Notes: generated by a model from the sequence alone, not told the origin. DNA of 64,000 nucleotides from Flaviflagellibacter deserti (GCF_042652085.1 NZ_JBHSJF010000008.1:440793-504792), one strand, 5' to 3'; numbered from the stretch's first letter, positions 52,006-60,880 are shown. Made by a program: numbers and translations.

Positions 52006-53316
52006 CTAGAAGGCAAACCGCTGGACGAGAAGAATCTCGCCGCCGATGTTTTCGTATTCGAAATTCGGGATGTTCGAGTCCTGCAAGACGTATTCGACGG
52101 AAGGCTGGAACACGACCCGGCCCACGAAGGGTTGCAGATCCACGCCGGCCCATCCCGCCAGGGTTCCGAGCGGCACGCCATATGTGGCCTTGGCCGCGAG
52201 GTAATCGTCCTCACGGGTGATGGTTGGCGAGTACACCGGGTCGGGGGCGTCGAATTGGAAGTTGGCGTAGATCACGCGCCCGGCGACGAACTGGCCCTTC
52301 GGCAGGAGATATTGGGCGCGGGCCTCCAGCTCTAGCCCGTCATAGGCGTACTGCTCGACCTCCGCCGCCTTGTCCATGAAGCGGGCGGCGAAGAGCGTCT
52401 GGAACCTGTCGCTGCCGTCGAAGATGAAGCCGCCGCCGAACTTCAGCCGTTCGCCTGTCCGCATCTCCGATCCGGGGCTTAGTTCCGTCTCGTCGTACCA
52501 TTGCATGACGCCGTCGAAGTCCGAGAACACCTTCAGCCGGTCGCTGACGCCGGTCAGGACGCGGATATTGCCGCCGGCCTCGCGCTGGAACATGTCGTGC
52601 TCCTGGGCATAGCCGCCTACGCGCGCCGTCGTCTGGATGTTGAAACGGCCGAGAACGACATCGAAGCCGGTCTGGATGCGCGCGTAGGAGAGGGTGTACT
52701 CGGTCAGGTCGGCCTGCTCGATCGTCCCGAGATCGGCGCTGAAATAGATCCGCCGGAATGTCTGGCTGTCGAGATCGTGCTCTCCGTAAACGCTCGCGCT
52801 GACCACGCCCGCCGCATCCGGCTCCGGATCGCCCGGCATGTCGACTGGAACGCCGAACAGAAGGCCGTCCGAGGAAGCGGGATCGAAATTCCGGTTGGAA
52901 TCGTAACGTCCGCCGACCGCGATCGTGGCGCCGAACCGCGTGGGATCCATGCGCTGCCCGACGGCTTCGTCGTAGCTCGCGAGTTCGTCGAGGAGACCTT
53001 CCGGAAGGTTTCGCCGTTTGAGGACCTCGACCTCCCGTTTCGCGCCGACCATATCGTCGAGCCTGAAGAGCACCGCGACATAGAGGAGCCGAACCTGGTC
53101 GGCTTCGGGCTGAACGAGCAGGACACGCTCCAGTTGTGCCGCGGCAGAGTTGAGGCGGCCGGCGCGGATCAGATGGTCGACATAGAGGATCGTCAGATTG
53201 AGGTCGTTTGGGGAACGAAGGACGTCCGCATAGGTTGGCGGGCTCGCCGGCTGCTGGGCCGAGGCGAACGAGACTGACGCCAGCAAAACGCAACAGATGA
53301 CTGGCACAGTCCGCAT
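52006..53316 (-). CDS. TPR plus outer-membrane beta-barrel protein (Slam-like layout)
   Basis: 436 residues from the ATG at 53316 (another at 53343). Signal peptide 1-20 (ASVSFASA). Two TPR-like helix pairs at about 38-110 (LVQPEADQVRLLYVAVLFRL), then about 300 residues of alternating strands (GATIAVGGRYDSNRNFDP, RVIYANFQFDAPDPVYSP) ending in Phe (VQRFAF), the signal of outer-membrane beta-barrels. TPR followed by a 14-strand-type barrel is the layout of surface lipoprotein assembly modulators (Slam). The adjacent FecR-like protein could be its cargo. This pairing is inferred. Confidence 0.65.
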   Translation of the reverse strand: MRTVPVICCVLLASVSFASAQQPASPPTYADVLRSPNDLNLTILYVDHLIRAGRLNSAAAQLERVLLVQPEADQVRLLYVAVLFRLDDMVGAKREVEVLKRRNLPEGLLDELASYDEAVGQRMDPTRFGATIAVGGRYDSNRNFDPASSDGLLFGVPVDMPGDPEPDAAGVVSASVYGEHDLDSQTFRRIYFSADLGTIEQADLTEYTLSYARIQTGFDVVLGRFNIQTTARVGGYAQEHDMFQREAGGNIRVLTGVSDRLKVFSDFDGVMQWYDETELSPGSEMRTGERLKFGGGFIFDGSDRFQTLFAARFMDKAAEVEQYAYDGLELEARAQYLLPKGQFVAGRVIYANFQFDAPDPVYSPTITREDDYLAAKATYGVPLGTLAGWAGVDLQPFVGRVVFQPSVEYVLQDSNIPNFEYENIGGEILLVQRFAF

Positions 53317-53525
53317 CGCGCCCCCCACGAGCAGATACCGCATCTCAGGGTAGTGGGTATTAACGACTTGTCAATAATGCCGGTTTGTGCATTCCGCAGG
53401 CCTGATTCGTGGCTCGTATCGGCGCCGTTCGGTCGTCCCTACAAATTGGTGCGCCGGCAGGCCGCGATCCTTTCGCCACCATCTCCGCGGCGCTAGCATC
53501 CCGGACCTGTGGGAGAGGGTTTCCA

Positions 53526-54791
53526 ATGGCGCATCAGTCCATTTTCGGCGGGCCGGTTTTCGATATGGCACGTCAGCAGTTCGAGAGCGTGGCAGACATC
53601 CTCGAAATCCCAGATCATGAGCGAGGGCGGCTGCTCTATCCCAAGCGCGCGATGGTGGTCACTTGCCCGATCATCCGAGATGACGGGCAGGTCGCGGTCT
53701 TCGAGGGCTATCGCGTCCAGCACCATCTGACGCTCGGCCCGACCAAGGGCGGGACGCGGTTCGCGCCGAACGTGGATATCGGCGAGGTCGCGGCGCTGGC
53801 AGTCTGGATGAGCTGGAAATGCGCTTTGGCGGGGCTCCCTTATGGCGGCGCCAAGGGCGGCATTGCAGTCGATCCTCGACTGCTCTCTCGCCGCGAGCTC
53901 GAAATCCTGTCACGCCGCTACATGCAGGAGATGATCCCCTTTGTCGGCCCGCATACCGACGTGATGGCGCCGGATCTCGGCACCAACGAGCAGGTGATGG
54001 CGTGGTTCATGGACACCTATTCCATGTATCAGGGCCGCACGGTCACCGAGATCGTGACCGGCAAGCCGGTGTCGACCGGCGGCACGCTCGGCCGGCGCGA
54101 CGCGACCGGTAACGGCGTGGCGCATCTGATCGGCCGGGCCATGCTCGAGATGGGGATGGACCCTCGCCATGCGACCGCGATCATTCAGGGCTTTGGCAAT
54201 GTCGGTTCGGTCAGCGCCACGACGCTCGACCGGCAAGGGGTGACGATCACCGGCATCAGCGATCGCACGATAGCGCTCTACGATCCGAAGGGCTTCGATG
54301 TCGAGAAGGCGGCTGAATATGTCGCCGAGCACGGCGTGCTCAAGGGCTTCGCCGACCAGGCGGAGATCTCACCGGACGATCTCTTGATCCAGCCCTGCGA
54401 TATCCTGGTCCCGGCAGCGGTTGAGCAGGTGATCACCGGCAAGAATGCGGGTCTCATCAAGTGCCGGATCCTGGCCGAGGCCGCCAACGGCCCGACGACG
54501 CCGGAGGCGGATGCGATCCTCGCGCAGCGGCCGGACGTTTTCGTCATCCCAGACATTCTCTGCAATGCCGGCGGCGTCATCGTCTCCTACTTCGAATGGG
54601 TGCAGGACCTGCAGCAGTTGTTCTGGAACGAGGACGAGGTATTGGAGCGGCTCTACCAGATCATGGACCGTGGCTTCGACGAGGTGAGGCGGCTCGCGGC
54701 GCGGAAGGGGATTTCGAACCGCAACGCGGCCTTGTCGGTCGGCGTCGAACGAGTGCGCAACGCCAAGAATACGCGCGGCCTTTTCCCGTAG
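53526..54791 (+). CDS. gdhA: Glutamate/leucine-type dehydrogenase (Glu/Leu/Phe/Val family)
   Basis: 421 residues from the ATG at 53526. Substrate-domain Lys74 (LGPTKGGTRF) and Lys110 (PYGGAKGGI); nucleotide domain with GFGNVGSVSATTL near 225-237 and ILAEAANGPTTPEAD. Length and motifs match the hexameric NAD-type glutamate dehydrogenases. Interconverts glutamate and 2-oxoglutarate plus ammonia, so it could assimilate ammonia released nearby, although there is no shared operon. Confidence 0.88.
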   Translation: MAHQSIFGGPVFDMARQQFESVADILEIPDHERGRLLYPKRAMVVTCPIIRDDGQVAVFEGYRVQHHLTLGPTKGGTRFAPNVDIGEVAALAVWMSWKCALAGLPYGGAKGGIAVDPRLLSRRELEILSRRYMQEMIPFVGPHTDVMAPDLGTNEQVMAWFMDTYSMYQGRTVTEIVTGKPVSTGGTLGRRDATGNGVAHLIGRAMLEMGMDPRHATAIIQGFGNVGSVSATTLDRQGVTITGISDRTIALYDPKGFDVEKAAEYVAEHGVLKGFADQAEISPDDLLIQPCDILVPAAVEQVITGKNAGLIKCRILAEAANGPTTPEADAILAQRPDVFVIPDILCNAGGVIVSYFEWVQDLQQLFWNEDEVLERLYQIMDRGFDEVRRLAARKGISNRNAALSVGVERVRNAKNTRGLFP

Positions 54792-54963
54792 CCGCAACTC
54801 GCCTTGCAATTTGCGACGCATTTCGCGGGAACGTCATCTGCATGCCACCAGATGTGCGCCGCTCTCGGCTGCGGCCACGAGATATCGCGCCGCTCCGTCT
54901 GGCAAAGCCCTTGCTGTACTGGGCACGCCCGGCAGTCAGGTATTGCGTCGCCGGAGAAATTTC

Positions 54964-54989
54964 AGCGGGAGAGCCAAGGCTCTCCCGCT
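54964..54989. terminator. Bidirectional hairpin between gdhA and hpf-like gene
   Basis: 12-bp inverted repeat AGCGGGAGAGCC / GGCTCTCCCGCT with a 2-base centre, in the gap between the convergent dehydrogenase and HPF-like genes. On the plus strand it is followed by a T-rich TTTCATTT, so it should end the gdhA transcript. Confidence 0.7.
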
Positions 54990-54995
54990 TTCATT

Positions 54996-55571
54996 TCAGG
55001 CCATGGCCTTGACGCGAACCTTGACCGCGATTGGTCCGGTATCGCCGACATCCTCGACGTAATGGACCTGATCGCCGCGCTTCAGCCGGTCGAAATCGCC
55101 GGCGAGCAGGCTGTTGCGGTGGAAGTAGAGCATGCCGCCCTCCTTCGTCAGCAGAAAGCCGAAATCGCCCGCCGGGTCCATTTCCGCGATCTGGCCGAGG
55201 AATTGGTTGGCGATGTCGCGCTGCGGCGCCTTGGTGCGGCCCTTGAGCTGTTCCTTGAAATCGAGGAGCTGGCGCTCGGCGATACGGAACGCCTCGTTGA
55301 TGGCAACGCGAATATCAGGCGTCTGGAACTTCTGCTGGAGATGTTCAGGCTCATGGCTGACCACGATATCCTTGTGGCCGGGCACGCCGATCTCGATACG
55401 GATGACCGGGGGTACCGAGAGCGCGTTCTTGGCACGCTGGTCGACGCGGACCCGACAGGTGACGATACGATCGAAAATGGTTTCGAGCTTGGCCACCCGT
55501 TCGCGGATGGCTTCTTCGGCCCATTGGCTGCTCTGGATGTTGTGGAAAGCGATCTCGACCGGCACCTGCAT
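54996..55571 (-). CDS. HPF/RaiA-type ribosome-associated protein with a C-terminal cold-shock-like domain
   Basis: 191 residues; the ATG at 55571 has GGAGGG six bases upstream, better than the Met at 55577. Residues about 1-105 form the HPF/RaiA fold (VEIAFHNIQSSQWAEEAIRE) and the C-terminal part, FLGQIAEMDPAGDFGFLLTK and VHYVEDVGDTGPIAVKV, is OB/cold-shock-like. HPF proteins dimerise or silence ribosomes in stationary phase; the extra CSD tail marks a distinct subgroup whose role is not known to me. Confidence 0.85.
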   Translation of the reverse strand: MQVPVEIAFHNIQSSQWAEEAIRERVAKLETIFDRIVTCRVRVDQRAKNALSVPPVIRIEIGVPGHKDIVVSHEPEHLQQKFQTPDIRVAINEAFRIAERQLLDFKEQLKGRTKAPQRDIANQFLGQIAEMDPAGDFGFLLTKEGGMLYFHRNSLLAGDFDRLKRGDQVHYVEDVGDTGPIAVKVRVKAMA

Positions 55572-55660
55572 AGGCATCCCTCCCGACGCTGTCTGACACA
55601 CAGCTTTTCATCCAAATGTCATTTGGGCAACGTCCGGCGCGAAGAGTTGTTCGAACGAAA

Positions 55661-55691
55661 AAGGCCCGCCGGGACGAACCAGGCGGGCCTT
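55661..55691 (-). terminator. Intrinsic terminator after the OmpA-family gene
   Basis: Stem AAGGCCCGCC / GGCGGGCCTT (10 bp, 11-base loop) starting 20 bases after the stop. Read on the minus strand it is followed by TTTTT, a textbook terminator. Confidence 0.9.
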
Positions 55692-55710
55692 TCTCAAATC
55701 GATCGGACGC

Positions 55711-57759
55711 TTATTGCGGCTGCTGCTGTTGCTGTTGCTCGGCATTCAGCAGCGGCGTGATGTTGCGCAGCGTCACGCGGCGGTTCTCCGCGCTCGGACC
55801 TTCGGTATCGACGCGCAGATATTGCTCGCCGTAGCCTTGGGTCACGAGATTCTCGGCCGGGATCTGGTAGGTCTCGCTCAGGATTGCGGCGATCTCTTCA
55901 GCGCGGCGGTCCGACAGCGACAGATTGTCGATGTCCGAGCCAACGGCGTCGGTATGGCCCTCGATGAGGAACACCTCGTTCGGGTTCTTCTCGATGACCG
56001 CACCGAGGGCCTGCGCCAGTTCCTGCAGCTTCTGCACCTGATCCGGCGGTACGGTGAATTCGCCGAACTCGAAGTTGATCGTGTTGACGTCGACCGAGCG
56101 AACGCGGTCGCGCAGCCGGACGTTCTGACGAACCTCTTCGAGGGTGTAGGGCCGGTCGATCGCCTCCACGGGAGGCGCCTCGAACGCTTCGTAGTAATCG
56201 TCGTAACCGGCACGATCGGCCTCGACGATGTACTCCTCGCGCGGAATGCCGACGCGAACCGGCGGCAGGTCGAGATAGATGCTCAGCCCCGGACGGCGCG
56301 GCCGGTTGTCGATGAGCACATAATCGCGACCGCCCTGGCGGCGGATGCGGCGAAGCAGGCGGCCGTTATCGTCCTGGATCGTGACGATCTCGACGCCACC
56401 GGGACGCCGGATGACCGTTTCGATCTCGTTGCCGCGGCGGTCGACACGCACGTCCTCGGCGCGACGGCGCAGACGCTCCGTCTCGTCGTGGCGGATGATG
56501 GTGCGGCCGTTTTCGCGGATGATCGTGCGGTCGTCGCCTTCACGGATAATCAGGCGATCGCCCTGCCGCTCCTCGCGGCGGCCGAACTCCTGGTCGAAGC
56601 GGCGGTCGCGGCGATCGTCGTCACGACTCTCGCGGCGCTCGGGATCGAAGCGACGGAACTCGCCTCCGCCCTGGCGCTCGGCGCCTCCGCGGAACTCCTG
56701 GCCGGGCTCGCGCACCGGACCGGGAGTGTCCGGACCGAGCCGCGGGTCCGGGCCACGACGGCCATCCGCACCCGAACGATCGTCCGGTATCGGGCGTCCG
56801 TCGGGACCGAGGCGGCCGTCTGGTGCCGGACGTCCATCGGGGATCGGACGTCCATTGGGACCGGGCTGGGCGTCGGGGCCGAAGCGGCTGTCCGGACCGG
56901 GGCCGCCACGGCCGTCGGGGCCGGGACGCCCATCAGGTGCTGGGCGTCCGTCCGGACCCCGACGACCTTCACCCTGACGACCTTCGGGACGGCGATTGTC
57001 ACGCTGACCGGGTGTCTGGATGCCGGGCGGGATCGGAGGCTCACCGGGCGATACCCCGGTCGACGGCGCGGGAGGCGCGTCAGGGCGCTGGACGCGCGGC
57101 TGTTGCTGTTGCGGCGTAGGCGGCACTGACGCGGGCGGAGTCGCGGCCGGAGGCGTGGCCTGCGGCGGCACGGGCGGAACCGGCGGCTCCGGGCCACGCT
57201 GAGGCTGGTCGGGACGGCCCTGGCCGCGCGGCTGCTGGCCCTCTTCGCGGCGCGGACGATCGGGGCGCTGCCGGGGCTGCTGGTCGGGCGCCTGCTGAAT
57301 CTGCGGCGCGCGCGGAGTTGGAGGAGCTTCCTGGACCTGCGGCGCACGCGGAGCTTGCGGCGGCGCTTCCGGAGCCTGCTGCTGCGGCTCACGCTGGCGG
57401 CGCTGGTTGCCATCCGGTTGACCCTGCTCGCCGCCACCTTGACGGCGTTCGGGGCGCTGCTGCTGTTCGCCGCCACCCTGCCGTTCGGGGCGCTGGCGCT
57501 GCTGCTCTCTTCCGCCTTCATTGCTGGGGGCGCGACGCTGGCCACCTTCGCTGCCGTCGCGCTGCTTTTGCTGCTGCTGGCCCTCGCCCCGAGGGCGCCG
57601 CTGCGGGGGCTGCTCGTCGGCGGGGGCGCCGGCTTCGGGCGGCGGCGGGGCCTGCGCGAGAAGAACCGGCGCATTCGCTGCATCGAGCGCCCATGCCGCA
57701 ACGGGCAGGGCGCTAGAAATCACGGTGCCAGCAAGAAGTACAATTCGGATCGGTTTCAT
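55711..57759 (-). CDS. OmpA-family protein with a long Pro/Gln/Arg-rich region
   Basis: 682 residues. Signal peptide about 1-25 (VAAWA-LDA). Residues 35-265 are low complexity (Gln, Pro, Arg, Gly). Residues 268-346 are degenerate (G/A/I)PDGRP repeats. A basic, Arg/Asp-rich stretch follows (about 350-470), then a structured segment (RPGLSIYLDLPPVRVGIPRE). The OmpA-like peptidoglycan-binding domain is at about 566-668 (FLIEGHTDAVGSDIDNLSLS, RRAEEIAAIL). Probably anchors to peptidoglycan with a long extended spacer. Monocistronic, with its own terminator. Confidence 0.9.
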   Translation of the reverse strand: MKPIRIVLLAGTVISSALPVAAWALDAANAPVLLAQAPPPPEAGAPADEQPPQRRPRGEGQQQQKQRDGSEGGQRRAPSNEGGREQQRQRPERQGGGEQQQRPERRQGGGEQGQPDGNQRRQREPQQQAPEAPPQAPRAPQVQEAPPTPRAPQIQQAPDQQPRQRPDRPRREEGQQPRGQGRPDQPQRGPEPPVPPVPPQATPPAATPPASVPPTPQQQQPRVQRPDAPPAPSTGVSPGEPPIPPGIQTPGQRDNRRPEGRQGEGRRGPDGRPAPDGRPGPDGRGGPGPDSRFGPDAQPGPNGRPIPDGRPAPDGRLGPDGRPIPDDRSGADGRRGPDPRLGPDTPGPVREPGQEFRGGAERQGGGEFRRFDPERRESRDDDRRDRRFDQEFGRREERQGDRLIIREGDDRTIIRENGRTIIRHDETERLRRRAEDVRVDRRGNEIETVIRRPGGVEIVTIQDDNGRLLRRIRRQGGRDYVLIDNRPRRPGLSIYLDLPPVRVGIPREEYIVEADRAGYDDYYEAFEAPPVEAIDRPYTLEEVRQNVRLRDRVRSVDVNTINFEFGEFTVPPDQVQKLQELAQALGAVIEKNPNEVFLIEGHTDAVGSDIDNLSLSDRRAEEIAAILSETYQIPAENLVTQGYGEQYLRVDTEGPSAENRRVTLRNITPLLNAEQQQQQQPQ
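56722..56958 (-). repeat. Tandem degenerate PDGRP hexapeptide repeats
   Basis: About 13 imperfect 18-bp units, coding (G/A/I)PDGRP-type hexapeptides at residues 268-346 of the OmpA-family protein. Variants GPNGRP, IPDDRS, GADGRR and GPDTPG show decay between units. Such arrays vary in copy number by slippage. Confidence 0.85.
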
Positions 57760-57848
57760 CCCTAGACCTATTTCAAGTTGTCCGGATCATAAGATGGCGT
57801 CAGTTCTTATCCGCTTTGTGTCGTTTTAAGGACATGAATACAAATAGT

Positions 57849-57870
57849 TTTCTGAACATCTGTTCAGAAA
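57849..57870. promoter_or_regulatory. Palindrome TTTCTGAAC-N4-GTTCAGAAA
   Basis: Perfect 9-bp arms in the gap between the OmpA-family gene (start 57759, minus strand) and the reductase gene's terminator. It lies 90 bases upstream of the OmpA-family ATG, a likely repressor site. The core GAAC-N4-GTTC resembles Gram-positive SOS boxes, but alphaproteobacterial LexA boxes are spaced differently, so that is probably coincidental. Confidence 0.55.
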
Positions 57871-57971
57871 GCGGGCATACTAAGTATTTGGCAGTTCGTG
57901 GAAGAAAGAGCGGCTCCGGCAGCTTGCGTTCAGGCCGTTAATGCCGCGATGGGGGGATGGTTCCAAATAAA

Positions 57972-57994
57972 AATGGGGCGCATGGCGCCCCATT
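57972..57994 (-). terminator. Intrinsic terminator after the ketopantoate-reductase-like gene
   Basis: Stem AATGGGGCGC / GCGCCCCATT with a 3-base loop, 20 bases after the stop on the minus strand, followed by TTTTTATTT when read in that direction. Confidence 0.9.
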
Positions 57995-58014
57995 ATTGTC
58001 AGTCGAATATCTGG

Positions 58015-58989
58015 TCAGTTCAGGCCGGCCATCTTGGCGCGCTGCTTCACGAGAGCGAGCACGACGTCGAGAGTCGGGGTCGCCACATCGAGCATGCGGC
58101 CCATTTCCTGGACCACCGTGACGAGCGGCTCGATCTCCATCGGGCGGCTGCGCTCCAGATCCTGCAGCATCGAGGTCTTGTGGGCGCCGACCGCGCCCGC
58201 GCCATTGATGCGACGCTCGACATCGACGCGGAAGCTGACGCCCTGCTTGGTCGCGATGTCCTGGGCTTCGAGCATCATCGCCTTGGCGACGGCGCGAGTG
58301 GCCGGATCGGACGCGATGATGTCGAGCGTCGCATGGGTCAGTGCGCTGATCGGGTTGAAGCAGAGGTTGCCCCACAGCTTCAGCCACAGCTCGTCGCGGA
58401 TGTTCGGCATCACCGGAGCGCGCAGGCCACCAGCATTCATGACTTCCGCGAGGCGCTCGATGCGCGGCGTGGTCTCACCGGAAGGCTCGCCGATCGGGAA
58501 TTTGTCACCGTAGACGTGCTGGATGACGCCCGGCTCGACGACTTCCGTCGCCGGATAGACGATGCAGCCGATCGCGCGCTCGGGACGCAGTGCCTGCCAC
58601 TGCTTGGCGCCCGGATCGATCGACTCGAGCGTACGGCCTTCGAGATTGCCGCCGAACTTGTAGAAGTACCAGTAGGGCACGCCATTGACGGCCGTGACGA
58701 CCGAGGTGTCGTTACCGAGAAGGGGCTGCATCGAGTCGACCACGCTCGGCACCGAATGGGCCTTGAGCGCGATGATGACGTAATCCTGCGGGCCGAGTTC
58801 CGACGGATCGTCGGTGCAGTTGAGGTGTTGGACGCGTTCCTCGCCGTCGATGAGCAGCTTCAGGCCGTTCTTCTTCATCGCTTCGAGATGGGCGCCGCGT
58901 GCGACGAGGCTGACTTCAGCGCCGGCCTGAGCGAGCTGAACGCCCATATAGCCGCCGATTGCGCCCGCGCCGTAGATGCAGATCTTCAT
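58015..58989 (-). CDS. 2-dehydropantoate 2-reductase family (ApbA/PanE-like)
   Basis: 324 residues from the ATG at 58989, with GAGGAGGGG upstream. Rossmann start KICIYGAGAIGGYMGVQLAQ; later KLWGNLCFNPISALTHATLD and GAHKTSMLQDLERSRPMEIE, the catalytic-Lys and substrate-binding regions of the family. It follows gcl-hyi-glxR on the same strand after a 147-nt gap with a hairpin. Family members in such clusters may be other 2-oxoacid reductases, so panE is not assigned. Confidence 0.85.
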   Translation of the reverse strand: MKICIYGAGAIGGYMGVQLAQAGAEVSLVARGAHLEAMKKNGLKLLIDGEERVQHLNCTDDPSELGPQDYVIIALKAHSVPSVVDSMQPLLGNDTSVVTAVNGVPYWYFYKFGGNLEGRTLESIDPGAKQWQALRPERAIGCIVYPATEVVEPGVIQHVYGDKFPIGEPSGETTPRIERLAEVMNAGGLRAPVMPNIRDELWLKLWGNLCFNPISALTHATLDIIASDPATRAVAKAMMLEAQDIATKQGVSFRVDVERRINGAGAVGAHKTSMLQDLERSRPMEIEPLVTVVQEMGRMLDVATPTLDVVLALVKQRAKMAGLN

Positions 58990-59055
58990 TGTCCCCTCCT
59001 CGTCGGGCCGGCCTCCTGCGGAACACGCATCATGACCGGCGCCAATTTCAACCGG

Positions 59056-59077
59056 GGAGAGCGCCGTGGCGCTCTCC
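59056..59077 (-). terminator. Hairpin after glxR
   Basis: 10-bp arms GGAGAGCGCC / GGCGCTCTCC with a 2-base centre, 60 bases after the glxR stop. No T run follows, so it may be a weak terminator or an mRNA-stabilising hairpin at the glxR / reductase border. Confidence 0.5.
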
Positions 59078-59136
59078 AAACTTTTGGTGTCGTGGGCATG
59101 ATGCTCGGAACTGCCCGCGATGCAAAGCCTTGGCCT

Positions 59137-60021
59137 TCAGCCGATCTCGTGACCCGACAGAAGCTCGATCGCCTTGATGAGCGCCGAGTGGTCGAGGGCA
59201 GCACCGCCATTGGCGGCAAGACCGTTCATTAACTGCGCGGCATTGGCCGTGTTCGGAAGCGCGACGCCGAGGCTGCGCGCACCGTTCAGGGCGAGCGACA
59301 GGTCCTTCTGGTGCAGCTCGATCCGGAAGCCCGGATTGAACGTGCGCTTCACCATGCGCTCGCCATGCACTTCGAGGATGCGCGAATTGGCGAAGCCGCC
59401 CATCAGCGCCTCCCGGACCTTGGCCGGGTTGGCGCCGGCCTTCGAGGCGAAGACGAGGGCTTCGGCCACGGCCTGGATGTTGAGCGCGACGATGATCTGG
59501 TTGGCGACCTTCGTGGTCTGGCCATCACCATTGCCGCCGACGAGCGTGATGTTCTTGCCCATCTTCTCGAAGAGCGGCTTCACTTCGTCGAAGATGGCCT
59601 GGTCGCCGCCGCACATGATCGTCAGCGAGGCGGCCTTGGCGCCTACCTCACCACCCGAAACCGGGGCGTCGATGTACTTGCCGCCGAGCTCTTCGATCTT
59701 CTTGGCGAACTTCTTCGTCTCGATCGGCGAGATCGAGGACATGTCGACGACGATCTTGCCGGCCGAGAAGCCCTCGGCCACGCCCTTGTCCCCAAACAGG
59801 ACCGCCTCGACGTGCGGGGTATCTGGCACCATGGTGAAGATGATGTCGGCGGCTTGGGCGACCTCGGCCGCGCTGCCGGCCTTCTTGCCGCCCGCCGCGA
59901 CGAGATCTTCCGGCACGCCTTCGATCGTGTAGAGGTGGACAGTGTGCCCGGCAGCGATGAGGTGGCCGGCCATGGGCTTGCCCATGATGCCGAGACCGAT
60001 AAAGCCGAGTGTCTTAGCCAT
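59137..60021 (-). CDS. glxR: 2-hydroxy-3-oxopropionate (tartronate semialdehyde) reductase
   Basis: 294 residues from the ATG at 60021. Beta-hydroxyacid dehydrogenase fold: GFIGLGIMGKPMAGHLIAAG at 6-25, substrate motif DAPVSGGEVGAKAASLTIM and the catalytic Lys in GQTTKVANQIIVALN. Reduces tartronate semialdehyde, made by Gcl, to D-glycerate. Coupled by position with hyi and gcl. Confidence 0.93.
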   Translation of the reverse strand: MAKTLGFIGLGIMGKPMAGHLIAAGHTVHLYTIEGVPEDLVAAGGKKAGSAAEVAQAADIIFTMVPDTPHVEAVLFGDKGVAEGFSAGKIVVDMSSISPIETKKFAKKIEELGGKYIDAPVSGGEVGAKAASLTIMCGGDQAIFDEVKPLFEKMGKNITLVGGNGDGQTTKVANQIIVALNIQAVAEALVFASKAGANPAKVREALMGGFANSRILEVHGERMVKRTFNPGFRIELHQKDLSLALNGARSLGVALPNTANAAQLMNGLAANGGAALDHSALIKAIELLSGHEIG

Positions 60022-60064
60022 TACGAACTCCCTGGATTGTCGTTTCGAAGCGGGTGCGAGCGAC

Positions 60065-60832
60065 TTACTTCGGCAGCCAGCCGAGGCCCGCGACCGTATC
60101 GGTCTTCGGTTTGTACTCAGCGCCGATCCAGCCCTGATAGCCGATCCGGTCGATGAAGTCGTAGAGGAAAGGATAGTTGATCTCGCCGGTGCCCGGTTCG
60201 TTGCGGCCGGGATTGTCGGCCAGCTGGATGTGGGCGATCTTGGCGAGGTTCGCCTCGATCGTGCGGGCGAGGTCACCCTCCATGATCTGCATGTGGTAGA
60301 TGTCGTACTGGACGAAGACGTTGTCGGAACCGACTTCCTCGATGATCGCGAGCGCCTGCTTGGTCGAGGTCAGGAAGAAGCCCGGGATATCGCGGGTGTT
60401 GATCGCCTCGATCAGGAGCTTGATGCCGGCGGCCTTCAGCTTTGGAGCGGCGTATTTCAGGTTCGCGACGACCGTCTTGTGGGCGGTCGCGGCGTCGATC
60501 CCCTTCGGGATGCCAACGAGGCAGTTGACCTGCTTGCAGCCGAGCGTGTTGGCATAGGCGATCGCCTTGTCGACGCCAGCCTTGAACTCTTCCACTCGGT
60601 CCGGGAACACGGCGATGCCGCGCTCGCCGCCGGCCCAGTCGCCGGCCGGCAGGTTGTGCAGGACTTGGGTGAGGCCGTAGGCTTTCAGTTTCGCGGCAAG
60701 CTCGTCAGCCGGGAAATCATAGGGGAAGAGATATTCGACGCCCTTGAAGCCCGCCTTGGCCGCCGCCTCGAAACGGTCGAGGAAGCCGACTTCGTTGAAG
60801 AGCATGGTGAGATTAGCCGCGAATTTCGGCAC
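60065..60832 (-). CDS. hyi: Hydroxypyruvate isomerase
   Basis: 255 residues, TIM-barrel of the xylose-isomerase-like group. MPKFAANLTMLFNEVGFLDR at the start, EYLFPYDFPADELAAKL, LLIEAINTRDIPGFFLTST and VQYDIYHMQIMEGDLARTIE hold the metal-binding Glu/Asp/His. Interconverts hydroxypyruvate and tartronate semialdehyde. Between gcl and glxR, as in E. coli. Confidence 0.95.
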   Translation of the reverse strand: MPKFAANLTMLFNEVGFLDRFEAAAKAGFKGVEYLFPYDFPADELAAKLKAYGLTQVLHNLPAGDWAGGERGIAVFPDRVEEFKAGVDKAIAYANTLGCKQVNCLVGIPKGIDAATAHKTVVANLKYAAPKLKAAGIKLLIEAINTRDIPGFFLTSTKQALAIIEEVGSDNVFVQYDIYHMQIMEGDLARTIEANLAKIAHIQLADNPGRNEPGTGEINYPFLYDFIDRIGYQGWIGAEYKPKTDTVAGLGWLPK

Positions 60833-60880
60833 AGACGTCCTCCGTCAATGATGGTCTGAAGAGCGGATAGCTCCGGCCGA

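Noticed and set aside
56345..56977. CRISPR-like short repeats inside the OmpA-family gene
   Set aside because: The 18-bp units are in frame and encode a degenerate hexapeptide; there are no uniform spacers or Cas genes.
57849..57870. SOS/LexA box
   Set aside because: GAAC-N4-GTTC fits Gram-positive LexA; alphaproteobacterial boxes have a direct GTTC-N7-GTTC layout, and the nearby gene is not an SOS gene.
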